Program-made: the position numbers and the translations under genes
The notes under the pieces: model-generated
The model's input: the letters and a program-made list of their open reading frames with translations, nothing else
What the model was told of the DNA's origin: nothing
Database searches by the model: none
Assembly (NCBI RefSeq): GCF_900100085.1
Contig: NZ_FNEJ01000021.1
Coordinates: 1-64,000 of the forward strand
DNA: 64,000 bases
DNA from: Salipiger marinus
GTDB lineage: Bacteria > Pseudomonadota > Alphaproteobacteria > Rhodobacterales > Rhodobacteraceae
Direction of reading: 5' to 3'
In this document: positions 1 to 7,786 of the stretch, one piece after another
How positions within the stretch are numbered: the stretch's first letter is position 1
Layout: every line of letters begins with the position of its first letter

Positions 1-250
1 GGATGTCACGCTCCGCCCTGAGCCGGGCGACCTCTTTCTTCAAGGATGAAATCTCGGCCAGATCAGCGCGCAACTGCCCGTTCCCGGGAAAGGCAACAGC
101 AGGGGTTGCGGTCAGCTCCCGCATCCAGCGGCGCAACACGCTCTCCGCCACATCGAGGTCACGGGCGGCCTGCGCCACGGCCACACCCCGATCCGTCACC
201 AGCCTCACGGCCTCGATCTTGAACTCGCGGCTGAACTTCCGTCTCGTCAT
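1..250 (-). CDS. IS3-family transposase OrfA (partial)
   Basis: The frame starts at an ATG at base 250 and reads MTRRKFSREFKIEAVRLVTD, the characteristic beginning of the helix-turn-helix OrfA protein of IS3/IS911-type elements. It continues through a second helical part (ARDLDVAESVLRRWMREL) into a leucine-zipper-like stretch (SSLKKEVARLRAERD) and then leaves the window. OrfA binds the element's terminal repeats; with OrfB it normally makes the transposase by programmed frameshifting. Only about 83 residues are visible, and whether the element is intact cannot be told from here. Confidence 0.9.
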   Translation of the reverse strand, partial: MTRRKFSREFKIEAVRLVTDRGVAVAQAARDLDVAESVLRRWMRELTATPAVAFPGNGQLRADLAEISSLKKEVARLRAERDI

Positions 251-313
251 ATCCACTCTCCAGTTCATGGGTCACGATCTTATCTTCGTGTCCACGAAAC
301 CGGCAGCAGCTCA
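1..313 (-). mobile_element. End of an IS3-family insertion sequence (partial, runs off the window)
   Basis: The minus strand carries the first orf of an IS3-type element preceded by about 60 bases of leader. The element appears to end at base 313, where the sequence read on the minus strand begins TGAGCTGCTGCCGGTTTCGT, a TGA-starting end with the GGTTTCGTGGACAC block typical of many IS3 elements. To the right of 313 the reading frame of a phospholipase D-like gene begins abruptly, so the element seems to have inserted into that gene. The other end and any target duplication lie outside the window, so the boundary is inferred. Confidence 0.7.
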
Positions 314-1206
314 TGGTGCCCAGGGTGAAGACCAGTTCGGCCCCGGTTTCCAGATCGGTGAGGCGAAGTCCCAGCCAGCGCGTCACATCGGCGAGGGCGA
401 ACTGGCCAAGGTGCAGGCCGGTCCGCCCAAGCTCCGCCTTCAGGGTCAAAGAATGGTTCGGGCCAAGGGTCAGTGGCCAAAGTTCAGCCCGCAAGATGGC
501 GGGGAGGCCAACGGTGCCGCGAGCGGTCAGGGTCAGGCCGATCCGCCCGTCTTCGGCCGGAGTGCAGCGCAAGGTCAGGTCAGCCGCCGCCAGTGCCTTG
601 CGCATCGCATCAAGGCGCGCCTCTGCCGCTAAGGTCAGATCAGGGGCGGGCAGCGCTGCCGGGGCCTGCCACGGCCGAAGGAACCGGCCCAGCCGTTCTG
701 GCGAAACATGATCGGCAACGCAGCCCATCCGGCGCGAGGAGCCGGAAAGGGTGGCAAGCACCTCAACATTGCTGCCGTTCAGCAGGGGGGGCCGCCGTGG
801 CGTTGCCCGATCCGACGGTCAGGTCCGTGGTCGACTCAGACCTCGGGTAGCGTTCGGTCACAAAGACCTTGGCATGAAGGCCAAGAGCCGCGGATGCCTC
901 CTCGCCATCTTCGGTTTCAGCCAGATCGTCCAGAACCATGACCTGCCCGAAGCGGGCCAGCACGTCAGGCGGCATCGGCGCCAGTTCCTCGGCCCGGCTC
1001 AGCAACCAGCATTCGGAGGGGTCAAGGCCCTTGGTCAATTGAACCAGCGCTTCGGGCGACAAGAAGGGCGAGATGATGCCCATGGCTCTGCCGACCTTTG
1101 GCCGGAACGGGGGCTGCCCGAATCCGTTGATCGCAATGCGCAGCTTTCTGCTGCCTTCGGGCAGGGTGCAGACAGTGCGATCGACATTTCGGACATGATC
1201 CTGCTT
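314..1206 (-). pseudogene. Phospholipase D-like protein, frameshifted and cut by the IS element
   Basis: In the minus strand, residues such as CTLPEGSRKLRIAINGFG, PFLSPEALVQLTKG and GLHAKVFV resemble a PLD-family protein; the LHAKVFV block fits an HxK half-motif and is followed by TVGSGNAT. The frame then stops early, and the continuation (NVEVLATLSG, then ADHVSPERLGRFLRPWQAP) lies in another frame. The switch coincides with a run of seven G on the plus strand at 785-791; one base fewer would restore a single frame. The 3' end runs into the IS element at 313. PLD-like proteins include lipases, nucleases and some phage-defence components; the role of this one cannot be assigned. It is probably non-functional. 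Confidence 0.55.
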
Positions 1207-1530
1207 TCAGAAGCTGAGCGTGACGGATCGCCCAGCGCCCCGGACGATCAGGGCTGAGAGCTGGTAGAGGCGGAGGGCGAGGGATTGGCCGGGGCCGATG
1301 GTGCGCCCCAATCGGCGGTCTGCTGGGCTGAGGTGTAGAGGACGTTGGTCGTGGTGGTCAGTGTGCGTTTGACGGCTTTGCCATCACGGGGTTCCACCTC
1401 ATTGGCTTCACTTTCCTCGCTCAAAGGCACATCACCAGCGCCCCACGTATCAGCGGCCAGCGACCGCGACCCGGCGCGTCCAGCGGATCGTCAGATCGCC
1501 GGGGCTGCGGGCGGTGCGCCATGGCTGTGG
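1207..1530 (-). pseudogene. C-terminal remnant of a phage/GTA-type tail (host-specificity) protein
   Basis: Three minus-strand frames, read in order, give SPGDLTIRWTRR, then AADTWGAGDVPLSEESEA and VKRTLTTTTNVLYTSAQQ, then PGQSLALRLYQLSALIVRG ending SVTLSF and a TGA at 1207-1209. This order resembles the C-terminal end of the large tail/host-specificity proteins of lambdoid phages and rhodobacterial gene transfer agents. At least two frame changes and the absence of the several-hundred-residue upstream part show it is a decayed remnant. The assignment is from remembered family features, not a search. No other tail genes are visible. Confidence 0.6.
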
Positions 1531-1602
1531 ACAGCCGCGCCTCATGCCTTACCCTAGACCGGTCCGGCCCGTGTGGCCGGAATTTTCAGAGGGGAGGTCA
1601 CC

Positions 1603-3096
1603 ATGACGCGCTACATTCTTGCCATTGACCAGGGCACCACCTCCAGCCGGGCGATCCTGTTCGACGCCGACCTGCGGGTCGCGGCACAGGCGCAGGAGGA
1701 ATTTCCGCAGCATTTCCCGCAGTCGGGCTGGGTGGAGCATGAGGCCGCCGATCTGTGGTCCTCGACGGCGGGCACCTGCCGGGCGGCGCTGGAAAAGGCC
1801 GGGGCGGGGCCCGAGGATGTGGTGGCCATCGGCATCACCAACCAGCGCGAGACCACGGTGGTCTGGGACCGCAAGACCGGCCAGCCCATCCACCGCGCCA
1901 TCGTCTGGCAGGACCGGCGCACCGCCGATCTGTGCCGCCGCCTGCGCGACGAAGGGCAGGAGGCGCGCGTGACCGAGATCACCGGCCTGCTGCTTGACCC
2001 GTATTTTTCGGGCACGAAACTGGCATGGATCCTCGATCATGTGGAGGGCGCGCGGGAAAGGGCGCGGCGGGGCGAGCTGGCCTTTGGCACGGTGGACAGC
2101 TGGCTGATCTGGAAACTGACCGGCGGCGCGCGCCATGTCACCGATGCCACCAATGCCGCCCGCACCATGCTTTACGACATCAGCCGCAATGCGTGGTCGC
2201 CCGAGATGTGCGACATGCTCGACATCCCGAAGGAGATGCTGCCCGAGGTGCTGGATTGCGGCGCCGAATTCGGCACGACGCGGCCTGATCTGTTCGGGCG
2301 TCCGCTGCCGATCCTTGGCGTGGCGGGGGACCAGCAGGCGGCGACGCTGGGGCAGGCCTGTTTTGCGCCCGGCATGCTGAAATCCACCTATGGCACGGGG
2401 TGTTTTGCGCTGCTCAACACCGGGACGGAGCGGGTGACCTCGCAGCATCGGCTGCTGTCGACCATCGCCTACCGGCTCGACGGGCAGACCACCTATGCGC
2501 TGGAGGGGTCGATCTTCATCGCGGGCGCGGTGGTGCAGTGGCTGCGCGACGGGCTGGGGCTTATCCGGCAGGCGTCGGACACGCAGGGGCTGGCGGAGCG
2601 TGCCGATGACGGGCAGCAGGTGATCCTCGTGCCTGCCTTCACCGGGCTGGGCGCGCCTTACTGGAACGCCGAATGCCGGGGCGCGGTTTACGGTCTGACC
2701 CGCAATTCGGGGCCTGCGGAATTTGCCCGCGCCGCGCTGGAAAGCGTGGGCTACCAGACCCGCGATCTGGTGGAGGCGATGCGCGCCGACTGGGCGGGCA
2801 TCGACAGTTCGGTGGCGACGCTGCGCGTTGATGGCGGCATGAGCGCCAGCGAATGGGCGATGCAGTTCCTGTCAGACATCCTTGGCGCGCCGGTGGACCG
2901 TCCGCAGGTGCTGGAAACCACCGCGATGGGGGCGGCGTGGCTTGCCGGGCAGCGCGCCGAGCTTTATCCGGGGCCGGAGGAGTTCGCCAAGGGCTGGGCG
3001 CTGGACCGGCAGTTCACCCCCGCCATGGACAGTGCCACGCGCGAGGCGAGATATGCCGCGTGGCAACGCGCCGTGCAGGCGACGATGACGGTCTGA
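1603..3096 (+). CDS. glpK: Glycerol kinase
   Basis: This 497-residue protein phosphorylates glycerol with ATP to sn-glycerol 3-phosphate in the cytoplasm. The N-terminus has the FGGY-family phosphate motif DQGTTSSRA (residues 9-17), followed by substrate-site segments such as GWVEHEA and [17 protein letters not shown], and a C-terminal GGMSAS nucleotide-binding loop. Length and order match GlpK throughout. The ATG at 1603 is preceded by GAGGGGAGGT, so I prefer it to an in-frame ATG 30 bases upstream. No glpF, glpD or glpR is nearby; the next gene, an epimerase, starts 16 bases downstream and may be co-transcribed. Confidence 0.96.
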   Translation: MTRYILAIDQGTTSSRAILFDADLRVAAQAQEEFPQHFPQSGWVEHEAADLWSSTAGTCRAALEKAGAGPEDVVAIGITNQRETTVVWDRKTGQPIHRAIVWQDRRTADLCRRLRDEGQEARVTEITGLLLDPYFSGTKLAWILDHVEGARERARRGELAFGTVDSWLIWKLTGGARHVTDATNAARTMLYDISRNAWSPEMCDMLDIPKEMLPEVLDCGAEFGTTRPDLFGRPLPILGVAGDQQAATLGQACFAPGMLKSTYGTGCFALLNTGTERVTSQHRLLSTIAYRLDGQTTYALEGSIFIAGAVVQWLRDGLGLIRQASDTQGLAERADDGQQVILVPAFTGLGAPYWNAECRGAVYGLTRNSGPAEFARAALESVGYQTRDLVEAMRADWAGIDSSVATLRVDGGMSASEWAMQFLSDILGAPVDRPQVLETTAMGAAWLAGQRAELYPGPEEFAKGWALDRQFTPAMDSATREARYAAWQRAVQATMTV

Positions 3097-3112
3097 GGCG
3101 AAAGGAACGGTC

Positions 3113-4027
3113 ATGATCCATGTCACCGGCTGCGCGGGGGTTCTGGGCTTTGAAATCCTGTGCCATCTGGCACGGCTTGGCCCCGTCACCGGCATCTCGC
3201 GCAGCGCGCTGCCCGCGCCCGTGCCGGGGGCCGCGCATCGGCGGGTGGCGGATGTGCTGGCGGCGGACTGGCTGGAGCCCGGCGAGGAGGCGGCGACGAT
3301 TGTGCATTGCGCCGGTCTTTCGGATGCGCGGGCGCATATCGAGGGCGTGGGCGATCTGGTCACACGCGAGGTGCTGCCGCAGACCGGCTTTGCCGAGGCG
3401 CTGCTGGCGCGGGGCTGGCGCGGGCATCTGGTCTATCTCTCCTCCGCTGCCGTCTATGGCGACAGCGACGATCTGCCGATCCCCGAGCCACGCGAGCCGC
3501 AGCCCAAGGGGGTCTATGCCCTGCAGAAGCTGATGGTGGAAAACGCGCTGCTGTTTCTGGCGGCGCAGCACGGTTTCCGCCTGACCCTCCTGCGTGTCGC
3601 CAATCCCTATGGCGGCGATCTGCCCCGGCGTGACCGGGGGGTGATGCGGCTGCTGATGGATGCGGCGGAGAGCGGGGCAGAGTTCACCGTCTATGGCGGC
3701 GGCACCGGGCTGCGCGATTACCTGCACATGTCGGATTTCCTGCGCGCGGTGGAACGGGTCTGCCTGCGCCCGCCCGAAAGCCGGATCACAAGGCTGAACC
3801 TTGGCAGCGGCACGGGCACCGCCCTGATCGACCTGATCCCGCGGCTGGAGGCGGCGACGAGCCGCCGCCTGAGCCTGCGCCACGCGCCGTCGCAGATGGA
3901 GGTGAAATCCAGCGTGCTCGACATCACCCGCGCCCGTGACCTGCTGGACTGGGCGCCGCGCGTGGGTCTGGAGGAGGGGCTGGCGCGGATGGTGGCCCGC
4001 TGGCGGACCACCGCGCCGCAAGCTTAG
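3113..4027 (+). CDS. NAD-dependent epimerase/dehydratase (extended SDR)
   Basis: This is a 304-residue extended short-chain dehydrogenase. The Rossmann fingerprint TGCAGVLG lies near the N-terminus, the catalytic YALQK (Tyr-x3-Lys) in the middle after the LSSAAVYGD serine segment, and a sugar-nucleotide-type C-terminal half (RVANPYGG, YGGGTGLRDYLHMSDF, LNLGSGTG) follows. These features fit NDP-sugar epimerases such as the GalE/WbpP group acting on cell-surface sugars; the substrate cannot be read from sequence. It begins 16 bases after glpK behind AAAGGAAC. Its stop overlaps by four bases the stop of the convergent sugar dehydrogenase gene. Confidence 0.85.
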   Translation: MIHVTGCAGVLGFEILCHLARLGPVTGISRSALPAPVPGAAHRRVADVLAADWLEPGEEAATIVHCAGLSDARAHIEGVGDLVTREVLPQTGFAEALLARGWRGHLVYLSSAAVYGDSDDLPIPEPREPQPKGVYALQKLMVENALLFLAAQHGFRLTLLRVANPYGGDLPRRDRGVMRLLMDAAESGAEFTVYGGGTGLRDYLHMSDFLRAVERVCLRPPESRITRLNLGSGTGTALIDLIPRLEAATSRRLSLRHAPSQMEVKSSVLDITRARDLLDWAPRVGLEEGLARMVARWRTTAPQA

Positions 4028-5214
4028 GGCGTCACGCGCAGCAGCGTGCCGTCATCGGCATCCATCAGCAGCATCACCGCGCCATCCTGCTGGGCCACGT
4101 CGACATCGCGCACCCGGCCTTCGCCCTGCAGATAGCGGCCTTCGCCGCTGACCTGACCGTCTTCCAGCGTCAGCCGCACCAGCGACTGGCTGGCCAGCCC
4201 GCCGATCAGGGCGCTGCCCTGCCAGTCGGGGAACATCTCGCCGTCATAGAACACCATGCCGGAGGGCGCGATCACCGGATCCCAGTAATAGATCGGCTGC
4301 TCCATGCCCTCGGCCTCGGTCCGGCCTTCGCCGATGGGGCCGCCGGAATAATCCAGACCGTAAGTGACAACCGGCCAGCCATAGTTCAGCCCGGCCTCGG
4401 GGCGGTTCAGCTCGTCGCCGCCCTTGGGACCGTGTTCCACGGTCCAGAGCGCACCATCCTGGCCAAGGGCTGCGGATTGCAGGTTGCGGTGGCCATAGCT
4501 CCAGATCTCGGGCAGGCCGCCCTCGATCTGCGGATTGCCCTCTGCGGCACCGCCCATGGGATCAAGGCGCAGCACCTTGCCCAAATGGGTGTCCACATCC
4601 TGCGCCAGCTGCCGGGGTTCGGGCAGCGACCGTTCGCCGGTGGTGACAAACAGCGCGCCTTCGCCGTCAAAGACCAGCCGCGAGCCATAATGCATGGTCG
4701 ACTCCCATGCCGGATCCTGCTGGAAGATCACCTCGACCTCGGTCATCTGGCTGCCATCCTCCGACAGGATGCCGGTGGCCACGGCGGTGCCGGTGGTGCC
4801 GCCGTCGCGCGGTTCGGCATAGCTCCACCAGACGCGGCGGGTGTCGGCAAAGGTCGAGTCATTGATGGCAACGTCCAGCAGCCCGCCCTGACGGCGGGTG
4901 TCCACCTCGGGCAGACCCTGCACCGGATCGGACAGCGTGCCATCCTCGGCCACGATGCGCAGCCGCCCGGGCCGTTCGGTCACCAGCCAGCGCCCGTCGG
5001 GCAGCTGGTCCATGCCCCAGGGGTGCACCAGCCCGTCCACCACCACCTCATGGCTCAGGGTCATGCCCTCATCCAGCACCGGGGCGCGGGTCTGGGCCTC
5101 GAAGGCGGGGGACTGGTCGGGAGCGTTGGGCGGCTCGGCGTTGAAATCCTGTGCCGAGGCGGGGCCGCAGGCGGCCAGCAGGGCAACAAGGGGAAGGCGG
5201 GAAAGATGGGCCAT
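4024..5214 (-). CDS. PQQ-dependent sugar dehydrogenase-type protein (YliI/aldose sugar dehydrogenase family), exported
   Basis: The 396-residue protein has a six-bladed quinoprotein glucose/sorbosone dehydrogenase fold. Recognisable parts are GLVHPWGMDQLPDGRWLVTE, RQGGLLDVAI, VTTGERSLP, the SYGHRNLQS block and WTVEHGPKGGDELN. The family oxidises aldose sugars in the periplasm with pyrroloquinoline quinone. The N-terminus is short and hydrophobic with LAAC (residues 12-15), so it may be a lipoprotein; cleavage after the following ASA is an alternative. The ATG at 5214 has AAAGGAG in front. A perfect TGTGA-N6-TCACA site lies 111 bases upstream. No PQQ synthesis genes are in the window. Confidence 0.85.
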   Translation of the reverse strand: MAHLSRLPLVALLAACGPASAQDFNAEPPNAPDQSPAFEAQTRAPVLDEGMTLSHEVVVDGLVHPWGMDQLPDGRWLVTERPGRLRIVAEDGTLSDPVQGLPEVDTRRQGGLLDVAINDSTFADTRRVWWSYAEPRDGGTTGTAVATGILSEDGSQMTEVEVIFQQDPAWESTMHYGSRLVFDGEGALFVTTGERSLPEPRQLAQDVDTHLGKVLRLDPMGGAAEGNPQIEGGLPEIWSYGHRNLQSAALGQDGALWTVEHGPKGGDELNRPEAGLNYGWPVVTYGLDYSGGPIGEGRTEAEGMEQPIYYWDPVIAPSGMVFYDGEMFPDWQGSALIGGLASQSLVRLTLEDGQVSGEGRYLQGEGRVRDVDVAQQDGAVMLLMDADDGTLLRVTP

Positions 5215-5592
5215 GATCGGGCTCCTTTGGTTCGGGGTCCGTGTCGGTCCGGAGTTGGATGACGCCCCGGAACCTAGTGCCCCAAGCCGCCCGGCACAGT
5301 GACGCTTGCGTGAACGGCCCCCAGTGTGACCCAGATCACAGACAGGCGGCGCGGCATCGGGCAGGAGGGCGGCAGGGCACTGTCGCTCTGCCTGACGAAG
5401 ATGCGGGCGGGCCCGACCCTTGGCCACATGCTGTGCCGCCGCATTGCCCTGCGGGCAAAGCTGTGGCTCGGTGGGCGGGGGGGCCTGCCCGCAATAACGC
5501 CCGTGCCCGCGACGAAGACTGCCCGATGACCGCCCCGATGCCCCGTCCGCCGCGGACGGGCATTCCCCCAGACCGCAGAAGGACCGTTCCTG
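5215..5592. other. Divergent regulatory gap between the sugar dehydrogenase and the SLAC1-type gene
   Basis: This 378-base stretch contains no convincing gene. It holds an inverted-repeat site TGACGCTTGCGTGA at 5300-5313, a perfect TGTGA-N6-TCACA site at 5325-5340, and a near-perfect palindrome (CCCGTCCGC and GCGGACGGG, one base between) at 5542-5560 just before the Shine-Dalgarno AGAAGGA. Promoters for both flanking genes should lie here, but I cannot identify convincing -35/-10 pairs. Confidence 0.6.
5325..5340. promoter_or_regulatory. Crp/Fnr-type binding site (TGTGA-N6-TCACA)
   Basis: TGTGACCCAGATCACA is an exact match to the TGTGA-N6-TCACA consensus of E. coli CRP. It lies between two divergent genes and about 1.3 kb from a Crp/Fnr-family gene at 6629, so it is a plausible target of that regulator or of another Crp homologue. 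Many alphaproteobacterial Crp/Fnr proteins use other sequences, so the assignment is an inference. Confidence 0.5.
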
Positions 5593-6559
5593 ATGACCGC
5601 CCAAGACACAGCCGCCCCCCCCGCCCGCCGCGTCGCTGGCGCATTTCCCGGTCAGCGCCTTTGCCATCCCCATGGGGCTTTTCGGCTTTGCGCTGGCGCT
5701 GCGCGCCGCCGGGCTGGAGGGCGCGGGCCAGATCACCGGCTGGGGCGCGCTGGCGGTGCTGCTGGGGCTGGGCGCGGTGCTCGCCGTCAAGGCGATGCGG
5801 CATCCCGCAGCCCTGGCGGCGGACTGGGCGCATCCGGTGAAGCTGGCCTTCTTTCCTGCCATCAGCATTTCGCTGCTGCTGCTGGCGGCATTCCTTGGCC
5901 CCAACGCGCCGCTGCTGGCGCGGCCGGTCTGGCTGCTGGGGGCGGGGGCGCAGGCGGTGCTGACGCTGGTGGTGGTGTCGGCATGGATCTCGCACCGCGC
6001 CTTTGGCCCGCAGCACCTGTCGCCCGCATGGTTCATCCCGGCGGTGGGCAATGTCGTGGCGCCGCTGGCGGGGGTGGGGCTGGGGTTTGTGGAACTCAGC
6101 TGGTATTTCTTTTCGGTCGGGCTGATCTTCTGGCTGGTGCTGCTGACGCTGGTGTTCAACCGGCTGATCTTTCACGATCCGCTGCCGGGCAAGCTGCGCC
6201 CGACGCTGGTGATCCTTGTGGCGCCGCCTGCCGTCGCGCATCTGGCATGGCTGCAACTGGGCGGAGAGGTGGATGCCGTGGCGCGGCTTCTGCTCAATCT
6301 GGGCTACTTCTTTGCCGCGCTGGTGGCGCTGCAGATCCCCGCGCTGCTGCGGCTGCCCTTCGCGCTGTCCTTCTGGGCGCTGTCCTTTCCGCTGGCGGCA
6401 CTGACCACGGCCAGCTTCCGCTTCGCCGCGCTGACCGGATCGGGGCTGCACCATCTGCTGGGGCAGGGGCTGCTGGCGGTGCTGGCCGTCACCATCGCGG
6501 GCCTGCTCTGGCGCACGCTGCGCGCGGCACGCGCAGGGCAAATCTGCCTCCCCGATTAG
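5593..6559 (+). pseudogene. SLAC1/TehA-type (TDT family) anion or tellurite-resistance transporter, frameshifted at a C8 tract
   Basis: From 5672 the frame encodes a hydrophobic protein of about ten membrane segments with the TDT/SLAC1 pattern (GLFGFALALRAAG, HPVKLAFFPAISISLLLLA, HLSPAWFIPAVGN, FNRLIFHDPLP). The family carries anions, tellurite or sulfite across the inner membrane. The usual N-terminal SLAHFPVSAFAIPMG is present but has no start in its frame: a stop lies just before it. The only good start, ATG 5593 behind AGAAGGA, is in another frame, and the two are joined by eight C at 5615-5622. A seven-C run would give one continuous protein. It may be a mutation, a phase-variable tract or a sequencing error. 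Confidence 0.75.
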
Positions 6560-6628
6560 GGACCGCTGGCTTGCGTCACCCGGCCCGCCTGCGCTACCGC
6601 TGGGGCGGGCCGGGGCAGGGGGCAGCGC

Positions 6629-7297
6629 ATGACCGAGGACTGGACCACGCATTTTGACGGGCTGCGCGATCTGCCCGCAGACGAACAGGCGCTGCTGCGG
6701 CGCAGCGCCCACCCGATGCACCTGCCCGCAGGCCGCACGGTCTTTGCCCCCGGGCAGGAGGCGCAGACCTTCTTCCTGCTGCGGACGGGCACGGTGCGGG
6801 TGCAGCAGCAGACCGAAACCGGGCGCGAGGTCTTTCTGTATCGCGTGCATGCCGGGGAAAGCTGCATCCTGACCACCGCCTGCCTGCTCTCCTCCGAGGC
6901 CTATACCGCCGAAGCCATCACCGAAACCGAAGTGACCGCCGTGGCGATCCCCCGCGCCGGGTTCGAGGCGATCATCGCCGGATCTGCGGCATTCCGCAGG
7001 CTGGTCTTCCACGCCTACGCCCGGCGCATCGCGGATCTGTTCGCGCTGATCGACGACATCCTGTCGCAGCGCATGGATGTGCGGCTGGCGGCGCGGCTGC
7101 TGGCGCTGGCCGATGACAGCGGTCAGGTGCAGGCCACGCATCAGGTGCTGGCCCATGAGCTTGGCACCGCGCGCGAGGTGATCACGCGCACGCTGGCCGA
7201 ATTTCACCGCCGGGGCTGGATCGCGCAGGCGCGTGGCGCGGTGCGGCTGGCCGATCCGGAGGCGCTGCGGCAGCTTGCGCGGGGCGGCACGCGCTAG
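6629..7297 (+). CDS. Crp/Fnr-family transcriptional regulator
   Basis: This 222-residue protein has an N-terminal cyclic-nucleotide-like sensor domain (PAGRTVFAPGQEAQTFFLL, GRE then GESCILTTACLL) and a C-terminal helix-turn-helix (HQVLAHELGTAREVITRTL). It lacks the N-terminal cysteine cluster of classical Fnr, so oxygen sensing through 4Fe-4S is unlikely; the two cysteines in the GESCILTTAC stretch could be redox- or sulfur-responsive, but that is speculation. It sits between the SLAC1-type gene and a DUF2892 gene, a context often seen with sulfur or redox stress functions. Palindromic candidate operators occur at 5300, 5325, 7307 and 7622. Confidence 0.85.
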   Translation: MTEDWTTHFDGLRDLPADEQALLRRSAHPMHLPAGRTVFAPGQEAQTFFLLRTGTVRVQQQTETGREVFLYRVHAGESCILTTACLLSSEAYTAEAITETEVTAVAIPRAGFEAIIAGSAAFRRLVFHAYARRIADLFALIDDILSQRMDVRLAARLLALADDSGQVQATHQVLAHELGTAREVITRTLAEFHRRGWIAQARGAVRLADPEALRQLARGGTR

Positions 7298-7306
7298 CCC
7301 CGGCTT

Positions 7307-7321
7307 GGTGACATGGTCACC
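7307..7321. promoter_or_regulatory. Palindromic operator candidate upstream of the DUF2892 gene
   Basis: GGTGACATGGTCACC is a perfect 6-3-6 inverted repeat in the 84 bases between the Crp/Fnr gene and the DUF2892 start. Its GTGAC/GTCAC arms resemble Crp-type half sites with a closer spacing. It could be an operator for the neighbouring regulator; no binding data can be inferred from sequence alone. Confidence 0.35.
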
Positions 7322-7381
7322 GTCCGGCGGGCGGGTTCCGTGGCACAAGGGGCCATGACCCTTGATCCCCCGGAGGATGAC

Positions 7382-7588
7382 ATGACCCGAAACATGGGAA
7401 AACTTGACCGCGCGCTGCGGACCATCGTGGCGCTGGGGCTGCTCTATCTGGCCTTTGGCACGGCGGTGCTGGGCACCGGCCTGTGGATGTGGCTGGCGGT
7501 TGCGGTGGCCGCAGTCTTTCTTGTGACCTCGCTTGCGGGCAACTGCCCGCTTTACACGCTGATCGGCCTGCGCACCTGCCGCAGCTGA
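7382..7588 (+). CDS. DUF2892 (YgaP-like) small membrane protein
   Basis: The 68-residue product begins MTRNMGKLDRALRTIVAL, has two hydrophobic segments, and ends with the family signature GNCPLYTLIGLRTC. DUF2892 is the membrane domain found alone or fused to rhodanese in YgaP, and often accompanies sulfur-handling genes. The ATG at 7382 has GGAGGATGAC in front, which decides it over upstream in-frame starts. It probably belongs to the same transcription group as the Crp/Fnr gene and is followed by an iron-box-like site for the next gene. Confidence 0.85.
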   Translation: MTRNMGKLDRALRTIVALGLLYLAFGTAVLGTGLWMWLAVAVAAVFLVTSLAGNCPLYTLIGLRTCRS

Positions 7589-7621
7589 CCCGGCGGGGGC
7601 GGGCCGTGACTGGCCTGCCCC

Positions 7622-7635
7622 TCACGCAAGCGTGA
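7622..7635. promoter_or_regulatory. Inverted repeat TCACGC-AA-GCGTGA
   Basis: TCACGCAAGCGTGA has perfect 6-base arms and a two-base centre. Nearly the same sequence, in opposite orientation and with one arm mismatch, lies at 5300-5313. The two copies bracket the SLAC1/Crp/DUF2892 group. It may be an operator for that group or for the siderophore-interacting gene downstream. Confidence 0.35.
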
Positions 7636-7646
7636 CTTTTCATTCC

Positions 7647-7661
7647 TGACTAATTTATTCA
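7647..7661. promoter_or_regulatory. Iron-responsive box (TGA-N9-TCA) upstream of the siderophore-interacting gene
   Basis: TGACTAATTTATTCA fits the TGA-N9-TCA form of iron-responsive operators described for alphaproteobacteria (RirA-type iron-rhodo box) and sits in an AT-rich island 126 bases before a gene for siderophore handling. The iron-related target gene supports the call. The sequence is also compatible with a promoter, so this is inference. Confidence 0.45.
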
Positions 7662-7786
7662 ACTATAGCCCGGGGCAGGCGCCACCGGGCCATCGCATGT
7701 GGTGACGTCCTCCACGCGCAGACCCGCACCGGCTTTGGCCGCTGCGGAGGGCGCGCTTTGCCCATGGCCGTATCAAAGGACAGGAC

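Noticed and set aside
5336-7348. Long minus-strand open frame across the SLAC1-type and Crp/Fnr genes
   Set aside because: His/Gln/Arg-rich translation without motifs; the plus strand has membrane and regulator families in the same place.
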